From Sva-07 sp963717385 (lineage in GTDB: Bacteria; Actinomycetota; Acidimicrobiia; Acidimicrobiales; Ilumatobacteraceae), in the NCBI GenBank assembly GCA_963717385.1, contig CAVQWE010000002.1, forward strand, positions 1-64,000: a DNA stretch of 64,000 nucleotides. The letters are read 5' to 3'. This document shows positions 1-8,324 of the stretch, piece by piece. The number at the start of each line of letters is the position of its first letter. Positions within the stretch are counted from its first letter, which is position 1. The notes under the pieces were generated by a model. The model was not told the DNA's origin, ran no database searches, and saw only the letters and a list, made by a program, of their open reading frames with translations. A program made the translations under genes and the position numbers.

Positions 1-4
1 CAAG

Positions 5-79
5 TGGCGCCCTCGGGAGGATTCGAACCTCCGCACACGGCTCCGGAGGCCGATGCTCTATCCCCTGAGCTACGAGGGC
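5..79 (-). tRNA. tRNA-Arg (anticodon CCG)
   Basis: On the minus strand the sequence folds as a complete cloverleaf. The acceptor stem GCCCTCG pairs with CGAGGGC, the discriminator is G, and the CCA end is encoded. The anticodon loop CTCCGGA gives anticodon CCG, reading the arginine codon CGG. The T arm carries GGTTCGAATCC. The only irregularity is a U-U mismatch at the outer pair of the anticodon stem. It lies just downstream of the minus-strand secreted-protein gene. Confidence 0.93.
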
Positions 80-104
80 AGGGGCGCCAAAGGCTACCTG
101 TGCC

Positions 105-1834
105 TCACTCGTTCGAGACGGCCTCGCTCGTCGCCGGAGTGGTACTCGTGATCGATCCAGCAGATGGATCGGTCGTGGTCGACGAGGTGGTCGGTTCCGT
201 GGAGGTCGACGAGGGGGCGGGCGTCGTTGTCGAGGTGGTGGACGTCGAGGTCGTGGTGGATGTCGTGGAGGTGGTGGAGGTGGTCGTCGACGGGTCGTGG
301 TGGGAGTGGGTCGTGGCGGGGCGGCGACCCAGGGTGTCGGGAACGCCATCGGTCGATACATCGATGGATTCGGCCACGCGTCACGCAGCATGTCGCGGGC
401 ATTGTTCGACACCGTCACCACCAGGTTCCCCCCGCCGTCGCGCCACGGGGCGAGATGCGCGTGATACGTGTTGCGCGACGGGTCGAATCCGCGCGTGGAA
501 GAGCTGGCCCGAACGCACGGTCGTCCACGGCCCCCACGGGTCGTTGGCGACGTCGATCTCCAACTCGTCGCCCCAATATCCGTTCACCGCTGTTGCTGCC
601 ACCCAGTGCCCGTCGAGCAACCGTGGCTGCATCGGGAATTCGGCCCAGTGCCGCTGCAGGATCGGCACCGCTGCCGCAGCCGAACGTGACCACCCGTCGG
701 CGGTGCGGTACTCGTAGTCGGCCGCAAGGCGACCTCGCGGCACGCGGGCGAGGTACATCTTCGTCGCCGAATGCGGACCGTTCCAGAAGCCGCCCTCGCG
801 TAGCAGGTTCTGCTCGAAGCTGTTGCCGAACAGGTAGGTGTACTCGGCGTCGGATTGCATGGCGTAGCCGTAGACCGGCAGCACGCCCGGGTCGGTGGCA
901 AGCCGCAACGAGGTGCGAGCCAATGTCACCGGGTCGTACGTGGCGAGCCAGGTTCCGGCGGGGTGCCAGCCGAGCCCGTCGGGCGGCACCGGGTCGACGG
1001 CATCTTTCACCATCTGCACCCAATGGACGAACAGCTGACCGTCGAGCAGTTCGCCACCCTTGGGCCAGAACCAGGTCTCGAGCGTGCTGCTGCCGATGCC
1101 CGGCTCGAACTCGGCGGGGCGATCAGCGGTGCCGCGATGCAGCAGCTGGAAGCACCGGCCGTCCTGAATGGCCGCTGCGTTGTGGATGAAACTGGACTGG
1201 GCGAGGTTGTTCGCTGCACCGGTGTGATCGACGAAGGTGTCCTGGAACAGCCACAGGTGTCGCGCCTGGCCGAGCGGGTACACGTGCTGGTAGTCCCAGC
1301 CGAGCACCGGCCCGAGTCGCTGTCCGAGGAATCGATCGATCGAACCGGCGTCGAGCCCGTCGGCGCACCCGATGTCGGTCGACACGTATCCGGCCGGCGT
1401 CACCGTTCGCGTGAGTCGCCCACGCCGGGGGCGGCGCCGCTGGTGGTGCCTCTGCCGGCGCCGCATCGGGAACCGGACGGGCGACCACCGCCGGGGCTTC
1501 GGCGTCTTGTGCGGGTGCGGTGGGCGGCGGCGCGTCGGGCCCAACGACGGTGGTGGTCGACGAGGAGTTCACCGAACCGCCGATCGGACTCGGACGACAG
1601 CGTCGGGACGGCGTCGTCGACAACGAAGCGTTGCGAACTCGCACGTGCGTCGCTGACCGGAATCGTCGCCGCGGGAGTTGCCACCGTGGATCCGCCCGTG
1701 TCCGCGTCGGGCCTGCGGTCATCGCCGCTGAACGCGACGACAGCCACGACGAGGACGCCCACCGTTGCGAGCGCTCCGGTGGCGACGGGCCAACGCCGCC
1801 ACCGCCGAGGACCGTCGGAGTCGACCTGGGCCAC
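105..1834 (-). CDS. Secreted/anchored DUF4185-like beta-propeller protein with Thr-rich tail, frame-interrupted
   Basis: Function is not established. The N-terminus (start 1834) has basic residues and then one hydrophobic segment (about residues 20-36), which suggests a signal anchor. A Pro/Ala-rich linker follows. The main body is rich in Trp and Gly, with motifs such as FQDTFVDH, FWPKGGELLDGQ and GYAMQSDAEYTYLFG, resembling actinobacterial DUF4185 sugar-hydrolase-like propellers. It ends in a Thr/Ser/Pro-rich stretch (about 110-340), typical of a cell-wall spacer. The reading frame must change at about 1590, 1440 and 505, and probably again near 330, to keep the conserved sequence, so the native protein (about 570 residues) is not readable in one frame. 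The family call rests on general resemblance only. Confidence 0.5.
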
Positions 1835-1911
1835 GGCTACAACCCTACGGGCGCTTGCTCGCCGCCGTCACGCGCGCTGGCGAACCCGGCGACGCACGCC
1901 GGGCGTGGGGG

Positions 1912-2679
1912 TCAATAGGTGGAGGTCGAGGCGGGCGGCTCGGTGCCATCGACGACAGCGATGAGCGCGTCGAGGACACCGCTCGCTCCGTAACGGAACG
2001 TGGCCGGAGTTGCCCAGCCGTCGCCCATCACCGAATCGGCGAGGCCGAGGTACGCCATTGCGTCGTCGAACGACCGGATGCCACCCGACGGCTTGAGACC
2101 GACCGTCCGGCCGGAGGCGGCGGCCACTGCGATCTCGTCGAGCATGGCGCGGGCAGCATCGAGCGATGCGCCGTCGGCGACCTTGCCGGTCGAGGTCTTC
2201 ACGAAGTCGGCGCCGTTCGCGATCGCGAGGTGTGCCGCCGCGGCGACGGTGTCCGGGCCGGGGTACACGCCCGATTCGAGGATCACCTTGAGCACGTGCG
2301 GCGATTCGATCAGCGCGGCGACTGCGGCCACCATCTCGCCTGCGTGCACCGATTCGCCCTCGAGAAACGCCCGGTACGGCAACACCAGGTCGATGTCGTC
2401 GGCGCCAGCGGCAAGCGCCGCCGATGCCATCTCGACCACGGCAGCAACGGACTCGTCGCCCGACGGAAAGTTCACGACGGTCGCCACACGCACACCTGAT
2501 CCGTCGAGGAGCGCTGCGCACCGCGCCACGTACTCGGGCCACACGCACACCGCGGCGGTGCCGTGAGCCCGGGCACGTCGGCACAACTCGTCGATTCCGT
2601 CTGGCGAATGGTCGTCTGACAGATCGGTCAGGTCGATCAGCCCGATGGCCCGGCGGGCAAGGTTGGCGCGTTCGCTCAC
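1912..2679 (-). CDS. deoC: Deoxyribose-phosphate aldolase
   Basis: This 255-residue protein cleaves 2-deoxyribose 5-phosphate to glyceraldehyde 3-phosphate and acetaldehyde in deoxynucleoside breakdown. The Schiff-base lysine is Lys161 in DFVKTSTGK. The other class I aldolase residues are present: the Asp in GADDIDLVL (about residue 97) and Lys131 in LKVILESG. The phosphate-binding end GLKPSGGIRS is intact. The GTG start at 2679 overlaps the TGA stop of the upstream DUF4032 gene (GTGA), so the two are translationally coupled. Length matches the family. No frame damage is seen. Confidence 0.93.
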   Translation of the reverse strand: MSERANLARRAIGLIDLTDLSDDHSPDGIDELCRRARAHGTAAVCVWPEYVARCAALLDGSGVRVATVVNFPSGDESVAAVVEMASAALAAGADDIDLVLPYRAFLEGESVHAGEMVAAVAALIESPHVLKVILESGVYPGPDTVAAAAHLAIANGADFVKTSTGKVADGASLDAARAMLDEIAVAAASGRTVGLKPSGGIRSFDDAMAYLGLADSVMGDGWATPATFRYGASGVLDALIAVVDGTEPPASTSTY

Positions 2680-3920
2680 GCCTCGAACGTACCCGATGAC
2701 GAGTCGAGCACGATGCGCGGGATGCTGCCGGTGTCGAGGCGCAGCTGGCGCTCCTCGGGGGTCGACGCCAGCACGCCGGCGAGGTAGTCCTCGAGGGCTT
2801 CGGACGTGCGCACCTCGCCACCGCGCCGTTCGGCCATCAGGTAGCGGTGTTCGAGCAACTGGTGGAAGATCTCGGCCGGCTCCAAGTGCGAACGCAGGTC
2901 GTCGGGGATCGCGTCGATCGCCGGCTCGTACACCTCGGCGAGCCAACGGGCAGTGGCAACCGCTCGCGGGATCGAGCCTCCTTCCTGTCGTTCCAACCAC
3001 GCACGATGCTGGTCGATGTCCGCGAGCAGACGCCGCGACTGGTTCTCCTGGACGTCGAGACCCGTGCGCCGCCGCAACTCTCGGGCGTGGTGGCCCTCCT
3101 CGATCAGCATCGGCTTGATCGACAACGTCCGACCGTCTCGGTTGATCGACAGTTCTTCGACGTCGAACCCCAACTCGTTGATCCGCCGAACACGTTGTTC
3201 GATCCGCCATCGCTCGTCGAGGTCGAACTCGTCGACGCGGGTGAGCTCGTTCCAGAGTTCTTCGTAGCGACGGCGGAGACTCTCGGCGATCTCGACCGGG
3301 TCGATGTCGTCGCCGATGCGACCGCTGGCCTGCAGCTCGAAGAGCCCACCTGCGATGTTCTCCACTGCGATCTCGAGGTCGTAGGTCCGCATCCGGTCGC
3401 TGATCGTTTCGTTGTGCTCGGTGGTTTCGGCATCGACCAGGTACGCCATCATCTCGCCGGCGTCGCGTCGCCACAAGATGTTGGAGAGCGAACAGTCACC
3501 CCAGAACACACCTTCGAGGTGCAACCGCACCAGCAACACGACGGCTGCGTCCATCAGGCGGTCGGCGAGCGAGGCGTCGCCACGACCGAGGAGATACCAG
3601 TACGGCAACGAGTAGTCGAGGTAGCGGGTGATGAGCACGCCATCGCCCGGGTTCGGTGCGTCGGACACCACACCGACCGGTTCGACCACGGGCAGATGCT
3701 CGTCGCGCAGGTCGCGGAGCACCCGGTACTCGCGTTGGGCCGCCACGATCCCGGTCGCCTTCAGCGCATACACGCGATCGCCGAACCGAACGAAGCGCAC
3801 GACGTGACGGCTGATGCCGTGGGCCATCTTGACGAGGCGGGCATGTTCCCACTCCTCCAACGGCTCGTCCCACGGCAGGTCGAGGAAGTCTGGGTGGCCC
3901 TGTCTGGTGACGATCTGCAT
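2676..3920 (-). CDS. DUF4032 protein with a kinase-like N-terminal domain
   Basis: This 414-residue protein matches the actinobacterial DUF4032 group, whose N-terminal half resembles lipopolysaccharide/aminoglycoside-type kinases. Visible kinase traits are a lysine in VYALKATG (about residue 54), a catalytic-loop equivalent GVFWGDCSLSNILW (about residues 136-149) with Asp and Asn in the usual places, and a metal-binding-like LVDAET downstream. The C-terminal half is charged and helical (ELRRRTGLDVQENQSRRLL). No transmembrane segment is seen. It lies between the alpha-glucosidase (15-nt gap) and deoC (overlapping start). The substrate is unknown. Confidence 0.75.
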   Translation of the reverse strand: MQIVTRQGHPDFLDLPWDEPLEEWEHARLVKMAHGISRHVVRFVRFGDRVYALKATGIVAAQREYRVLRDLRDEHLPVVEPVGVVSDAPNPGDGVLITRYLDYSLPYWYLLGRGDASLADRLMDAAVVLLVRLHLEGVFWGDCSLSNILWRRDAGEMMAYLVDAETTEHNETISDRMRTYDLEIAVENIAGGLFELQASGRIGDDIDPVEIAESLRRRYEELWNELTRVDEFDLDERWRIEQRVRRINELGFDVEELSINRDGRTLSIKPMLIEEGHHARELRRRTGLDVQENQSRRLLADIDQHRAWLERQEGGSIPRAVATARWLAEVYEPAIDAIPDDLRSHLEPAEIFHQLLEHRYLMAERRGGEVRTSEALEDYLAGVLASTPEERQLRLDTGSIPRIVLDSSSGTFEA

Positions 3921-3935
3921 GCAACCTTCCTCGGG

Positions 3936-5585
3936 TCAGCGTGTGACCCACACCGCCGTGTCGGGTGGGAGACCGTCGGCGTCGAGCGGACCCGAGGCCA
4001 GCAACACCTCACCGTCGGGCAGCGACACGGTGACGTCTCCCATGTTGGCGACGCAGCGGAAGTGCTCGCCACGGTCGAATGCGAGCACGCCGGGCCCGCC
4101 GTCGATGAGAGTGAACGCCTGCTCGCCGACGAGTCGGCTGCGACGCGTCGCCAGAGCGCGACGGTAGAGCGCCAACGTCGAGTCGGGATCGTGTTCCTGG
4201 TTCGACGCGGCGAGTGGCCCGAACTCGGCGGGCTGCGGAAGCCACCCTGGGCCGGCACCGAATCCGAACGACGGTCCGTCGGCTTCCCATGGGATCGGCA
4301 CACGACATCCGTCGCGTCCTTTCACGGTGTGGTCGGAGTCGTGCCAGATGGGGTCCTGCAGCGACTCGGGAGGCAACCTCCACGCCTCCGGCAAGCCGAG
4401 TTCGTCGCCCTGGTAGAGGTAGGCCGACCCGGGGAGCGCCAACGTGATCATCGCAGCGGCGCGAGCGCGCCGCAGCCCACGGGCCTCGTCGAGCACGTCG
4501 TGGGGCCCGTCGAGCAGCCAACGACTCGGATCGACGTCGGCAGGCAGTCCGTATCGGGTGGCGTGGCGCACGACGTCGTGGTTCGACAGCACCCACGTGG
4601 GGTTGGAGCCCACGGCGTTGGCCGATCGAACACTGGCATCGACGATCGCCTCGAATTCCGCTGCGCTCCACGGCGCGCTGAGGAGATCGAAGTCGAAGGC
4701 CTGGTGGTACTCGTCGGATCGCAGGTACAACGGTCGTCGCTCGGCAGCCACCCATGCTTCGGCAACCATCATCGTGTGGTCGTACTCGTCGAGGACTCGG
4801 CGCCATCGACGAACGATGTCGTGGATGCCGTCGAGGTCGAGATACGGCACCGAGTCGAGCGTCGCCTTGCCGTCGTTGGTGTCGCGCCCTGCATCGGGAT
4901 AGCCAGGCTCCTTGACCAGGGCGTGGGCGACGTCGATGCGAAAGCCGCTGGCGCCACGGTCGAGCCAGAACCTCAGGATCGAATCGAACTCGTCGGGCAC
5001 GTCGGGGTGTTCCCAGTTGAGGTCGGGCTGGCTCTCGTCGAACAGGTGGAGGTACCACTGACCATCATCGGTTCGTGTCCACGCCGGACCCCCGAAGATC
5101 GAACGCCAGTCGTTCGGCGGCAGGTCACCGTCGGAACCGCGACCGTCGAGGAAGTGGTAGCGGCCACGCGCAGGGGCACCGGGGTCGGCGGCGAGTGCCT
5201 CGCGAAACCACGGATGTTCCCACGAGGTGTGGTTGGGTACGAGATCGACGATGGTCCGGATCCCTCGCGATCCAGCTTCCGCGATGAATCGCTCGGCCTC
5301 GGCCGTCGTACCGAACTGCTCGTTGATCTCGCGGTAGTCGGCGACGTCGTAGCCGCCATCGAGCAGCGGTGATCGATACCACGGGTTGATCCACACCGCA
5401 TCGACGCCGAGGCGCTCGAGGTGGTCGAGTCGCGAGGTCATCCCGGCGATGTCGCCGACCCCGTCACCGTTGCCGTCGGCGAAGGACCGCACGTAGATCT
5501 GGTACACGACGGCCTCGCGCCACCACTGTGTGGCCGGCTCGGCACTGCGGGGTTCGGGCGATCGCTGATCGCGGGTCGGTTCCAC
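3936..5585 (-). CDS. GH13 alpha-glucosidase / oligo-1,6-glucosidase
   Basis: This cytoplasmic 549-residue enzyme of the alpha-amylase family probably releases glucose from imported alpha-glucosides. All conserved GH13 regions are present: DLVPNHTS (region I), GFRIDVAHA with the nucleophile Asp (region II), MVAEAWVA with the acid/base Glu (region III) and LSNHDVVRH with the transition-state Asp (region IV). The domain opens with VVYQIYVRSFADGNGDG, the usual start of this subfamily. There is no signal peptide. The start is GTG at 5585. It is divergent from the LacI regulator at 5634, and a LacI-type operator lies in the 48-nt gap, so it is very likely controlled with the ABC importer to its right. 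Confidence 0.93.
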   Translation of the reverse strand: MEPTRDQRSPEPRSAEPATQWWREAVVYQIYVRSFADGNGDGVGDIAGMTSRLDHLERLGVDAVWINPWYRSPLLDGGYDVADYREINEQFGTTAEAERFIAEAGSRGIRTIVDLVPNHTSWEHPWFREALAADPGAPARGRYHFLDGRGSDGDLPPNDWRSIFGGPAWTRTDDGQWYLHLFDESQPDLNWEHPDVPDEFDSILRFWLDRGASGFRIDVAHALVKEPGYPDAGRDTNDGKATLDSVPYLDLDGIHDIVRRWRRVLDEYDHTMMVAEAWVAAERRPLYLRSDEYHQAFDFDLLSAPWSAAEFEAIVDASVRSANAVGSNPTWVLSNHDVVRHATRYGLPADVDPSRWLLDGPHDVLDEARGLRRARAAAMITLALPGSAYLYQGDELGLPEAWRLPPESLQDPIWHDSDHTVKGRDGCRVPIPWEADGPSFGFGAGPGWLPQPAEFGPLAASNQEHDPDSTLALYRRALATRRSRLVGEQAFTLIDGGPGVLAFDRGEHFRCVANMGDVTVSLPDGEVLLASGPLDADGLPPDTAVWVTR

Positions 5586-5608
5586 ACCCCGGAAGGTACC
5601 CCAGCCAG

Positions 5609-5624
5609 GTGTAAACGCTTACAC
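5609..5624. promoter_or_regulatory. LacI-family operator between alpha-glucosidase and lacI
   Basis: The sequence GTGTAAACGCTTACAC is a near-perfect inverted repeat with the central CG typical of LacI-family operators. It lies in the divergent spacer between the GH13 gene and the regulator. Its 14-nt core TGTAAACGCTTACA is the exact reverse complement of the site at 6743-6756. Binding by the adjacent regulator is inferred. Confidence 0.8.
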
Positions 5625-5633
5625 TCGCGGGAC

Positions 5634-6692
5634 ATGACCGCAGGGGGCACTCCGGAACGAGTGCGCCGGGCGCGGATCGAAGACGTTGCGCACGCGGCGA
5701 ACGTGTCGGTCGCCACGGTGAGTCGGGCCCTGCGCGGCCTGCCGAACGTGGCCGAATCCACCCGACTGCGTGTCACCGAGGTGGCCGATTCCCTGCACTA
5801 CCAGCCCGACCCTGCAGCAGCCCGGCTCGCCGCCGGCCGCACCCGCACCGTGATCGTCGTGGTGCCGCACCTCGCCAGCTGGTACTTCTCGAATGTGATC
5901 GCCGGCGCCGAGGCCGTGTGCAACGAGTCCGGCTACGAGTGCCTGGTGCTCGGCGTCGGCAACCAGCACGAGTGCGATCGCCTGCTCGGCGAACCCGGTC
6001 GCGTCGAACGTCGCGCCGACGGCGTCGTGCTCGTCAACATTCCTGCCACCGACGAGCAGGCAACGTCGTTGCGAGCACGCGGGGTCACACTGTCCACCAT
6101 CGGCACCCGCACCGTTGGCTCACCATCGGTCCTCGTCGACGACGAGTTGGTGGGACGGATCGCAGCCGCCACGTTGTTCGACCTCGGGCACCGCCGCATC
6201 GGCCTCATCAGCGGCCTCGGTGACGACCCGCTCAACTTCGAGGTTCCCAAACGGCGCTCCCGGGGGTTCACAGCCGAACTCGCCGAACGCGGAGTCACCC
6301 TCGACGACGAGCTCGTCGTGGGCGGCAACTTCGGCATCGACGGCGGCCAGGAGGCGATGGCGGCGCTGCTCGATGCCGCTGAGCCCCCAACGGCGGTGTT
6401 CGCCATGTCCGACGAAATGGCCTTCGGCGCCCTCATGGAGACCGCCGAGCGCGGACTTCGACCGGGAGTCGACGTGTCGATACTCGGCGTCGACGACCAC
6501 GATGCCGCCCGCGTGGTCGGATTGAGCACCATTGCCCAAGACGTCCCGTCGCAGGGTGCTGCCGCCGCCCGATCGTTGATCGCAGCGATGTCCGAGAGCG
6601 GCGACGTCGACCACGAACCGACCATGTCACCCGTCGCGCTGACCCTGCGTCGCACGACCGGGCCGGCACGACGCGACGCTGGCTGGTCGTGA
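5634..6692 (+). CDS. LacI-family transcriptional regulator of the alpha-glucoside operon
   Basis: This 352-residue repressor carries an N-terminal helix-turn-helix and hinge (RIEDVAHAANVSVATVSRAL, about residues 14-33) followed by a periplasmic-binding-protein-like effector domain. Typical landmarks are ADGVVLVNIP, GHRRIGLISG, PTAVFAMSDEMAFGA and VSILGVDDHD. The ATG at 5634 was chosen because it comes 10 nt after the operator and directly before the helix-turn-helix region; the frame stays open further upstream but runs antisense to the divergent gene. The gene lies between two copies of the same operator, so it should repress itself, the divergent alpha-glucosidase and the downstream importer. 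The effector is probably an alpha-glucoside, by context. Confidence 0.9.
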   Translation: MTAGGTPERVRRARIEDVAHAANVSVATVSRALRGLPNVAESTRLRVTEVADSLHYQPDPAAARLAAGRTRTVIVVVPHLASWYFSNVIAGAEAVCNESGYECLVLGVGNQHECDRLLGEPGRVERRADGVVLVNIPATDEQATSLRARGVTLSTIGTRTVGSPSVLVDDELVGRIAAATLFDLGHRRIGLISGLGDDPLNFEVPKRRSRGFTAELAERGVTLDDELVVGGNFGIDGGQEAMAALLDAAEPPTAVFAMSDEMAFGALMETAERGLRPGVDVSILGVDDHDAARVVGLSTIAQDVPSQGAAAARSLIAAMSESGDVDHEPTMSPVALTLRRTTGPARRDAGWS

Positions 6693-6742
6693 GTTCGCTG
6701 CAACACTCGTGACCTTTGGCCTTGACGCCGACCCCTCCCATC

Positions 6743-6756
6743 TGTAAGCGTTTACA
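6743..6756. promoter_or_regulatory. LacI-family operator upstream of the first sugar-binding protein
   Basis: TGTAAGCGTTTACA is the exact reverse complement of the core of the operator at 5609-5624. It stands 76 nt before the binding-protein start, in the expected promoter region. It is followed directly by the first of two unrelated longer palindromes. Confidence 0.8.
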
Positions 6757-6777
6757 TCGTCGAAACAATTTCGACGA
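6757..6777. promoter_or_regulatory. Palindrome copy 1 (9-bp arms, 3-nt spacer)
   Basis: TCGTCGAAA - CAA - TTTCGACGA is a perfect 9-bp inverted repeat. An identical pair of arms recurs at 6789-6809 with a different spacer. The conserved arms and the 32-bp centre-to-centre distance (about three helical turns) suggest two dimer-binding sites on one DNA face. The regulator is unknown. Confidence 0.65.
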
Positions 6778-6788
6778 CAACCCATACA

Positions 6789-6809
6789 TCGTCGAAAGCC
6801 TTTCGACGA
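6789..6809. promoter_or_regulatory. Palindrome copy 2 (9-bp arms, 3-nt spacer)
   Basis: TCGTCGAAA - GCC - TTTCGACGA has the same arms as copy 1 but a different centre. It ends 22 nt before the start codon of the binding-protein gene, just ahead of the Shine-Dalgarno sequence GGGGAGG. It could be a second operator half or an RNA stem in the leader. Confidence 0.65.
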
Positions 6810-6831
6810 CCCTTCAGAGGGGGAGGACCCT

Positions 6832-8184
6832 ATGAACAAGCGCTGGCTCAAGCTGGCTGCCGTTCCGGTCGCTCTGTCACTCGTTGCCGCAGCTTGCGGC
6901 AGCGACGAAGACAGCAGCGACTCGGGCAGCGAAACCACCGACGCATCAGGCGATGGCGGAGAAGACTTTGGCGGTGCCACCGTCACGCTCACCGGCCCCG
7001 AACGCGACGACCCGTCGATTGCGGCAATCAACGACACGCTCGCTGCGTTCGGCGAGACCGTCAACCTGAACATCGAGTACACCGGCGACGCCGACTGGGA
7101 AGCGAACATCAACACCCAGGTCGAAGGCGGCAACCCGCCCGACATCTCGTTCTTCCCGCAGCCCGGCAAGCTCGCCGACTTCGCTCGCGCCGGCTCCGTC
7201 GTCGCACTGACCGACGAAGTGAACGCGACGGTCGACGAGTTCTGGGCCGACGGCTACCAGCTCTACGGCAACGTCGATGACGTCCAGTACGGCATCCCCG
7301 CCAAGACCGACCTCAAGTCGCTCGTCTGGTACCAGCCGGCCGTGTTCGAAGAGAACGGCTATGAAGTGCCGACCACGTTCGACGAGTTCACTGCGCTCGT
7401 CGACCAGATGGCTGCCGACGGCGTCGCCAAGCCGCTCTGCGTGGGCATCGAGTCCGGCCAGGCAACCGGCTGGACCTACACCGACTGGGTCGAGGACATG
7501 GTCCTGCGCCAGGCCGGCCCTGACGTCTACGACCAGTGGGTCAGCAACGAGATCTCGTTCGACGATCCGCAGATCGTCACCGCGATGCAGACAGTCGTCG
7601 ATCTCTGGACCGAGGAGAACGTCTTCGCAGCTGGTGGTTCCATTGCAGCCACCAACTTCGCCGACAACGGCCAGCCGCTCGTCGACGGACAGTGCTTCAT
7701 GCACCGTCAGGCGAACTTCTTCGCCGGTCTCTTCCCCGAAGGCACCGTCTTCGCCGATCCTGAGGACCCGACGGCCGTCGACGTGTTCTACTTCCCGGAC
7801 ATCAACGGCGACACGCCCGTCCTGACCGCCGGCATCTTCGCCGCAGCGTTCAACGACGATCCCGCCACGATGGCCGTGATGGACTACATCGCCACGGCTG
7901 AGTACGCCGAGACCCGCCAGCGTCTGCAGACCGCAGAGCTCGACGGCGCACTGTCCGGCTACCTGTCGGCAGCCCAGGGACAGGATCCGTCGGTCTACCA
8001 GCCGCTCGAGCAGAGCTTCCTGGAGATCCTCAACGCAGCGGCGATTGCCCGCTTCGACGGCTCCGACCTGATGCCCGCCGACGTCGGCGCCGGCACCTTC
8101 TGGTCAGAGGGCGTCAAGCTCGTCAACGGCAACGCCACCGCTGAAGAAGCTGCGGCCACCATCCAGGCCTCATGGCCGAGCTGA
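6832..8184 (+). CDS. Sugar ABC transporter substrate-binding lipoprotein (alpha-glucoside type)
   Basis: This 450-residue extracellular lipoprotein delivers an oligosaccharide to the permeases encoded downstream. The signal peptide ends in a lipobox LVAAAC with the lipidated Cys22, followed by an acidic Ser/Asp/Gly-rich linker (about residues 23-45). The mature part has family-1 binding-protein features: PPDISFFPQPGKLADFA, YGIPAKTDLKSLVWYQP, GYEVPTTFDEFTALVD and a C-terminal GAGTFWSEGVKLV. The closest relatives by appearance are AglE-type alpha-glucoside binders. A strong GGGGAGG ribosome site precedes the ATG. The gene is intact, unlike its permease partner. Confidence 0.9.
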   Translation: MNKRWLKLAAVPVALSLVAAACGSDEDSSDSGSETTDASGDGGEDFGGATVTLTGPERDDPSIAAINDTLAAFGETVNLNIEYTGDADWEANINTQVEGGNPPDISFFPQPGKLADFARAGSVVALTDEVNATVDEFWADGYQLYGNVDDVQYGIPAKTDLKSLVWYQPAVFEENGYEVPTTFDEFTALVDQMAADGVAKPLCVGIESGQATGWTYTDWVEDMVLRQAGPDVYDQWVSNEISFDDPQIVTAMQTVVDLWTEENVFAAGGSIAATNFADNGQPLVDGQCFMHRQANFFAGLFPEGTVFADPEDPTAVDVFYFPDINGDTPVLTAGIFAAAFNDDPATMAVMDYIATAEYAETRQRLQTAELDGALSGYLSAAQGQDPSVYQPLEQSFLEILNAAAIARFDGSDLMPADVGAGTFWSEGVKLVNGNATAEEAAATIQASWPS

Positions 8185-8220
8185 TTCCGAACACCTGATC
8201 CGCACGGATCGAAGAATGCC

Positions 8221-8260
8221 GGAGAGGGGCACTGACACTTCGGTGGCAGTGCCCCTCTCC
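8221..8260 (+). terminator. Strong stem-loop with UUCG tetraloop between binding protein and permease
   Basis: GGAGAGGGGCACTG pairs perfectly with CAGTGCCCCTCTCC. After one A-G mismatch three more pairs close a C(UUCG)G tetraloop, a very stable combination. It lies 36 nt after the binding-protein stop and ahead of the permease. No long U-run follows (GTTTCC), so partial termination or protection of the upstream mRNA end is more likely than a complete stop. Confidence 0.8.
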
Positions 8261-8324
8261 GTTTCCGGGAACTGGTCCAGATGGACTAGAACATGATGGG
8301 GAAACGACCAGAGGGGGTCACAGC

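Noticed and set aside
2847..5372. 841-residue plus-strand open frame
   Set aside because: It lies antisense to the DUF4032 and alpha-glucosidase genes, both with clear motifs. Long antisense frames are common at this GC content.
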